From Chloroflexota bacterium (GTDB lineage Bacteria > Chloroflexota > Anaerolineae > Promineifilales > Promineifilaceae): 8,535 nucleotides of DNA. The DNA is taken from assembly GCA_020353135.1 (NCBI GenBank), contig CP070688.1, forward strand, positions 2,163,233 to 2,171,767. Direction: 5' to 3'. How positions within the stretch are numbered: position 1 is the first letter of the stretch; every line of letters begins with the position of its first letter. The notes beneath the pieces were generated by a model. That model was not told the origin of the DNA. It saw nothing but the letters and a program-made list of their open reading frames with translations, and searched no databases. Below, in pieces: positions 5,724-8,535 of this stretch. Both the position numbers and the translations under genes were made by a program.

Positions 5724-7043
5724 TTACCTGCTCGACTCTTCGCTGACAATGGCAACCGGAGCGGCCGTTTCTACACGCGTAGGCATCTCCGGTACCGGCT
5801 TCATCTCCGAATCGGCCGCACCTTCTTTGTCCAGTCCTTTTATATATTTGCCATACCAATTGGAAAGAGGCGCAGCGGTAAAACCATGGGCTAACACACT
5901 CATGAATATGGTGATCATGACCACCGTGTAAATCGTTTCCTGGCCGATGATATCTTCTGGATCTTCTGCGGCGAAAACGGTCAGGACGTACAGGATGGAA
6001 GCGATGCCCCGTGGGCCAAACCAGCCCATGAAAAGCACACTCACCGCTCGTAATTTCGTCCCCAGCAAACTGACAGCCACCGGCAACATGCGCACAACGG
6101 TCAGGCTTAGAATTGCATAAATCAAGACGGTCGGGTTGAGGCGCTCGAACGCGGGCAATACCATGACCATACCAAAGAGTATGAATGTCATCAGCATCAA
6201 CAAGCCATTAATAACTTCGGCGAAATCGTCAAGGGACTTCATAGCGCGAACGCTCATTAATTCTCCCGAGACGATCCCGAAGACAAACGCAGCGATGAAG
6301 CCATTTCCGCCAACCAAGACGGCCGTCCCGTAGGCGACCATGATTAAGGCCAACCAGCAGAGCTTTTGAAAGCCCCCCGACATCCAGCCGCTCTTCTCCC
6401 CCAACTGGATATAGCGCGCGCCCAGGAAACCAATTAGCAGTCCGGCCAAAATGCCAAAAACGACCTCTCTCGCCACCAGAAGCAAGAAGGAGCCTGAGCC
6501 AAGGAGTTGCTCCGTTGAGATGGCTACCGATAAGGTCAGAATCAGGAAGGGCATAGCGATGCCGTCATTCAGACCACTCTCGATATTTAGCGCCTGGCGG
6601 ATGCGCGCTGGCACCAGCTTATTGGATACCACGCTCTGCCCCAGGCTGGCATCCGTGGGCGCCAGGATGACGGCCAACACAGCCGCTTCCCATATGCCCA
6701 CCTCGCCAAATAAGGCGTCTGCCACGACGGCGCCCAAGGCTATCGTCAGAGGCAAACCAATTACCAGAAGCCGCGAGGGCAACGCGTAATTGCTTAGGGG
6801 TCTTTCTAACTTAATGCGCGAGGCATCAGTGGCCAGCACGAGAGCCAAAGTTAACGTTGCCACGACCTCCACACTCGGGTCGGTAAAAGTCAGCTCGATA
6901 CGTTCAGAAAAAAGGACGCCGGCTGCGAGCCCAAACAAAACATACAACATGGGCCAGGTGATGACCGTATTTCGAATGCGATTGGATAAGCCAGCGATCA
7001 ATACGAGGCCAATAAGCACCGTCCAAACAACGATGATATCCAT
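5724..7043 (-). CDS. NhaP-type cation/proton antiporter (CPA1 family)
   Basis: This is a 439-residue inner-membrane protein. ATG 7043 is preceded by AGGGATG about 8 nt upstream, and an in-frame stop two codons farther upstream fixes the frame. About twelve hydrophobic segments run from residue 2 to 400. CPA1 landmarks are present: APTDASLGQ (128-136), the ion-binding NIESGLNDGIAMP (153-165) with the Asn159-Asp160 pair of electroneutral Na+/H+ exchangers, Arg318, and GWFGPRGIAS (340-349), the conserved 'FxGpRG' segment. Expected activity is Na+ or K+ exchange for H+ for pH and salt homeostasis. The cytoplasmic tail (about 400-439) is short and lacks the TrkA/RCK regulatory domain that many longer relatives carry; the TrkA-C-like remnant at 1160-1414 is therefore intriguing but separate. 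The MscS gene follows 70 nt downstream. Confidence 0.93.
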   Translation of the reverse strand: MDIIVVWTVLIGLVLIAGLSNRIRNTVITWPMLYVLFGLAAGVLFSERIELTFTDPSVEVVATLTLALVLATDASRIKLERPLSNYALPSRLLVIGLPLTIALGAVVADALFGEVGIWEAAVLAVILAPTDASLGQSVVSNKLVPARIRQALNIESGLNDGIAMPFLILTLSVAISTEQLLGSGSFLLLVAREVVFGILAGLLIGFLGARYIQLGEKSGWMSGGFQKLCWLALIMVAYGTAVLVGGNGFIAAFVFGIVSGELMSVRAMKSLDDFAEVINGLLMLMTFILFGMVMVLPAFERLNPTVLIYAILSLTVVRMLPVAVSLLGTKLRAVSVLFMGWFGPRGIASILYVLTVFAAEDPEDIIGQETIYTVVMITIFMSVLAHGFTAAPLSNWYGKYIKGLDKEGAADSEMKPVPEMPTRVETAAPVAIVSEESSR

Positions 7044-7092
7044 GGTTTTTCATCCCTACCTTGCTGTACCTGTGCTGCCTATCCACCAGTAG

Positions 7093-7129
7093 GGAAAAGA
7101 GGCTGCTTATGTTAACTTGCCTCCTTTCC
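7093..7129 (-). promoter_or_regulatory. 11-bp stem-loop holding an orphan Shine-Dalgarno sequence
   Basis: The arms 7093-7103 (ggaaaagaggc) and 7119-7129 (gcctcctttcc) pair over 11 bp; the single non-Watson-Crick position becomes a G-U wobble in minus-strand RNA. The 15-nt loop contains GTTAAC. The 5' arm of the RNA includes AAAGGAGG, an excellent ribosome binding site with no start codon at the right distance. The element lies in the 109-nt spacer between the DsbA-like stop and the antiporter start. With no T-run after it, it does not look like an intrinsic terminator. It could protect or process the mRNA, or mark a lost reading frame. Confidence 0.5.
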
Positions 7130-7152
7130 GGGGGCCAGATCCACAAGGTCCT

Positions 7153-8133
7153 TTAGTAACCAGATGGCCAGCGCAACGGCCTCGCGACCATGGGCTCTCT
7201 CGGCACCTTGCGTCCCGTCAGACCATTCTGGCGCAGGCGCCAGAAGAACTGGTCGAATCGATCCTGTCCGAAGAACGGCTCACCGTTCCATGACATGGTC
7301 GGCACACCACCCTGTCCGGTCATCTGAAAATCGACCTGGTTCTGCTGCCAGACCGCGTCGTACTTCGCAGGGTTTGCCCGGATGTCCTTGATGGTATGGT
7401 TGTAGTTCATGCCTATGCTGTTGAAGGCTGCCTCGACGTGAAATGGCCACTCGCCGATCGGCGTTTGGGCCCCAAAGATCAGCGGCGATACCGCAAGACA
7501 ATACTCGAGCGCCTTGCCCTCCAGCTGCGCGGCGTTAGCGAGCCTGACCAGCCAGGTGATATACGGCTGCTTCTCCATGGGAGCGGTGATCTGGGTCGCC
7601 GAGTCCGGTGGATAGGTGTCGGCCAGGATCGGATCCGGGTTGAACATCCGGAACGGGATCCCCTCGTACAGGGCCGTCCGCGGCGCATCGTTGAGGGTGT
7701 AGCCCCAGAAGTACCACCGTCCACCAATCTCTGACTTCTGGCCGGGCTTGGCGGTCCGGGCGGCGATCGGGAAGATCACCTTGATGTTGACGTTCACGTT
7801 GAAGTTCGAGTGGAGATAGGCGAGCCGAAACAGCGAGAGGTAGCTGTAGGGGCTGCGCATCGAGTAGAAGACATCGACCTCGAGCGGGTTCTCCTCGCTG
7901 ACGATCTCCCTGTTCGGAGCAGGAAACGCCTTCGACGGCTTGTGATAACCGTCGTCAAGGTGAGCCCAGGCCCAGTTGTCCTTGGGCGGATGCGGGGTCG
8001 TCACGTCCGGGATCGGCGGCATGTCGGGAACGATGTCCCGGGCGCCGGGCGCCTCGTAGCTGGCGTCCAAGTTGTCCCAGTCGGGTTCCTTGTCGTCTTG
8101 CGGTGGTTTTCTGTGATCTGGTTCGAATGCCAT
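7153..8133 (-). CDS. DsbA-fold / 2-hydroxychromene-2-carboxylate isomerase-like protein with N-terminal extension
   Basis: This is a 326-residue protein; ATG 8133 follows AAGGAGA with 7-nt spacing. Residues 86-310 look like the DsbA-like thioredoxin fold shared by HCCA isomerases and kappa glutathione transferases: VDVFYSMRSPYSYLSL (86-101), where a Ser-Pro replaces the CxxC of disulfide oxidoreductases, a helical insertion, and the C-terminal GQGGVPTMSWNGEPFFGQDR (273-292), containing the cis-Pro 'GVPT' and the 'ffGqDr' signature. This argues for a glutathione- or substrate-binding isomerase/transferase role rather than thiol oxidation. The first 80 or so residues are Pro/Asp-rich and repeat WxxLDxxYxxP (19-29 and 56-66). 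There is no signal peptide, so it is probably cytoplasmic. It is 82 nt downstream of the halohydrin-dehalogenase-like gene. Its codons end in G or C more often than those of the genes to its left. The family is fairly sure; the substrate is unknown. Confidence 0.82.
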   Translation of the reverse strand: MAFEPDHRKPPQDDKEPDWDNLDASYEAPGARDIVPDMPPIPDVTTPHPPKDNWAWAHLDDGYHKPSKAFPAPNREIVSEENPLEVDVFYSMRSPYSYLSLFRLAYLHSNFNVNVNIKVIFPIAARTAKPGQKSEIGGRWYFWGYTLNDAPRTALYEGIPFRMFNPDPILADTYPPDSATQITAPMEKQPYITWLVRLANAAQLEGKALEYCLAVSPLIFGAQTPIGEWPFHVEAAFNSIGMNYNHTIKDIRANPAKYDAVWQQNQVDFQMTGQGGVPTMSWNGEPFFGQDRFDQFFWRLRQNGLTGRKVPREPMVARPLRWPSGY

Positions 8134-8171
8134 GATGTTCTCCTTTTCTCTTACTCACGAGCCAATCAGCA

Positions 8172-8208
8172 ATTGTTCGAGAATGAACAATGCAAAGTTT
8201 TCGAGAAT
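8172..8208. repeat. 7-bp hairpin and 9-bp direct repeat in the spacer
   Basis: attgttc (8172-8178) and gaacaat (8185-8191) form a perfect 7-bp stem with a 6-nt loop, extendable by two GC pairs past a bulged A. In addition ttcgagaat occurs twice, at 8176-8184 and 8200-8208, offset by 24 nt. Both lie between the dehalogenase-like stop (8216) and the ribosome binding site of the DsbA-like gene. There is no T-run. This could be a regulator site or an mRNA processing hairpin; chance is possible. Confidence 0.35.
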
Positions 8209-8215
8209 CAGCTCC

Positions 8216-8535
8216 TCACTCGAATGCCCAACCTCCGTCCATGACGAAGAACTGGCCGGTCTGGAAAGTGCCTACACCGTCGATCAGAGTGGCGACAAAA
8301 TGGGCCGATTCCTCAGGCGTACCAAGTCGATTCATTGGAATCGCAGCCTCGATCTGGCGCCGAACTTCGGGATCTTCGGCCCCAACGTCTTCGATAAAGG
8401 ATGGATAGTCCATGGCGTAGGTACCGGTTCCGTTGACGGTGACCCCTTTTTTCGCGGCCGACAGACCGGCGCAACGGATCAGAGCATTCGCGCCAGCGCG
8501 TGTTGCCGAGTACAGAGCCACAAATGGCGCCGGCC
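8216..8535 (-). CDS. Halohydrin dehalogenase-like SDR-fold protein, C-terminal part (start outside window)
   Basis: The frame is open from the right edge to TGA at 8218-8216, about 106 codons. An in-frame GTG at 8521 lies inside the conserved fold and is not the real start, since the preceding codons (P-A-P-F) continue the protein. The active-site tyrosine segment is LYSATRAGANAL: Tyr-x3-Arg instead of the usual Tyr-x3-Lys of dehydrogenases. Downstream, GTYAMDYPSF, DPEVRRQIEAAIPMNRLGTP and TGQFFVMDGGW line up by eye with halohydrin dehalogenases such as HheA and HheC ('GPNY/F ... NPE.r..v....pl.RLG.p.E ... GQ.F...GG'). Those enzymes use Ser-Tyr-Arg to convert vicinal haloalcohols to epoxides and need no NAD(P). 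The expected Ser and the altered nucleotide loop fall outside the window, so an NAD(P)-dependent SDR with Arg remains possible. Confidence 0.8.
   Translation of the reverse strand, partial: PAPFVALYSATRAGANALIRCAGLSAAKKGVTVNGTGTYAMDYPSFIEDVGAEDPEVRRQIEAAIPMNRLGTPEESAHFVATLIDGVGTFQTGQFFVMDGGWAFE

Noticed and set aside
5654..5755. N-terminal extension of the MscS gene to 5755
   Set aside because: It would overlap the antiporter 3' end and place about 34 polar residues before a clear lipoprotein signal peptide; the start at 5653 explains the sequence better.
6904..7146. Minus-strand 80-codon frame overlapping the antiporter start
   Set aside because: It runs out of frame through the first part of the antiporter gene, which has clear CPA1 motifs. 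Its own start lies before the orphan Shine-Dalgarno sequence and has no ribosome binding site.

Overview
The window is a dense, almost entirely minus-strand stretch of a bacterial chromosome (moderate GC, AGGAGG-type ribosome binding sites, short spacers). Several protein families here (a DUF6325 protein next to a SHOCT protein, a DUF1269 protein, a small MCC-type membrane protein) are ones I associate with Actinobacteria and Chloroflexota. The moderate GC makes an environmental Chloroflexota-like organism my best guess, but this rests on remembered family distribution, not on a phylogenetic marker. I see no tRNA, rRNA, CRISPR array or transposase.

In transcription order (right to left) the window begins with the C-terminal part of a short-chain-dehydrogenase-fold protein (8535-8216, start outside). 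Its active site reads Tyr-x3-Arg rather than Tyr-x3-Lys, and its C-terminal motifs resemble halohydrin dehalogenases (HHDH). It is followed by a DsbA-fold / 2-hydroxychromene-2-carboxylate-isomerase-like protein (8133-7153) with an unusual proline-rich N-terminal extension carrying a short repeated motif. These two genes look like a small catabolic or detoxification unit. The isomerase-like gene has visibly more GC-ending codons than the genes to its left.

Next comes a long membrane and ion-homeostasis block: an NhaP-type cation/proton antiporter (7043-5724); an MscS-type mechanosensitive channel made as a predicted lipoprotein (5653-4253); a 96-residue conserved membrane protein (4173-3883); a four-TM protein with a large extracytoplasmic helical loop (3847-2963); a DUF1269 protein with a very acidic tail (2866-2303); a DUF6325 protein (2150-1728); a SHOCT-domain protein (1694-1407); a start-less fragment resembling the C-terminus of a TrkA-C (RCK_C) domain (1414-1160); a short VTT/DedA-like membrane protein (969-583); and the N-terminal part of a DUF389 membrane protein (472-1, continuing beyond the window). 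Taken together these genes suggest control of cytoplasmic ions, turgor and envelope stress, although most have no assigned function.

Non-coding signals include a 16-bp imperfect inverted repeat with a 30-nt loop between the DUF1269 and DUF6325 genes, an 11-bp stem that captures an orphan Shine-Dalgarno sequence upstream of the antiporter, a hairpin plus 9-bp direct repeat between the two right-hand genes, and two weak sigma70-like promoter candidates. No convincing intrinsic terminator is visible, so the left-hand block could be read as one or a few long transcripts.
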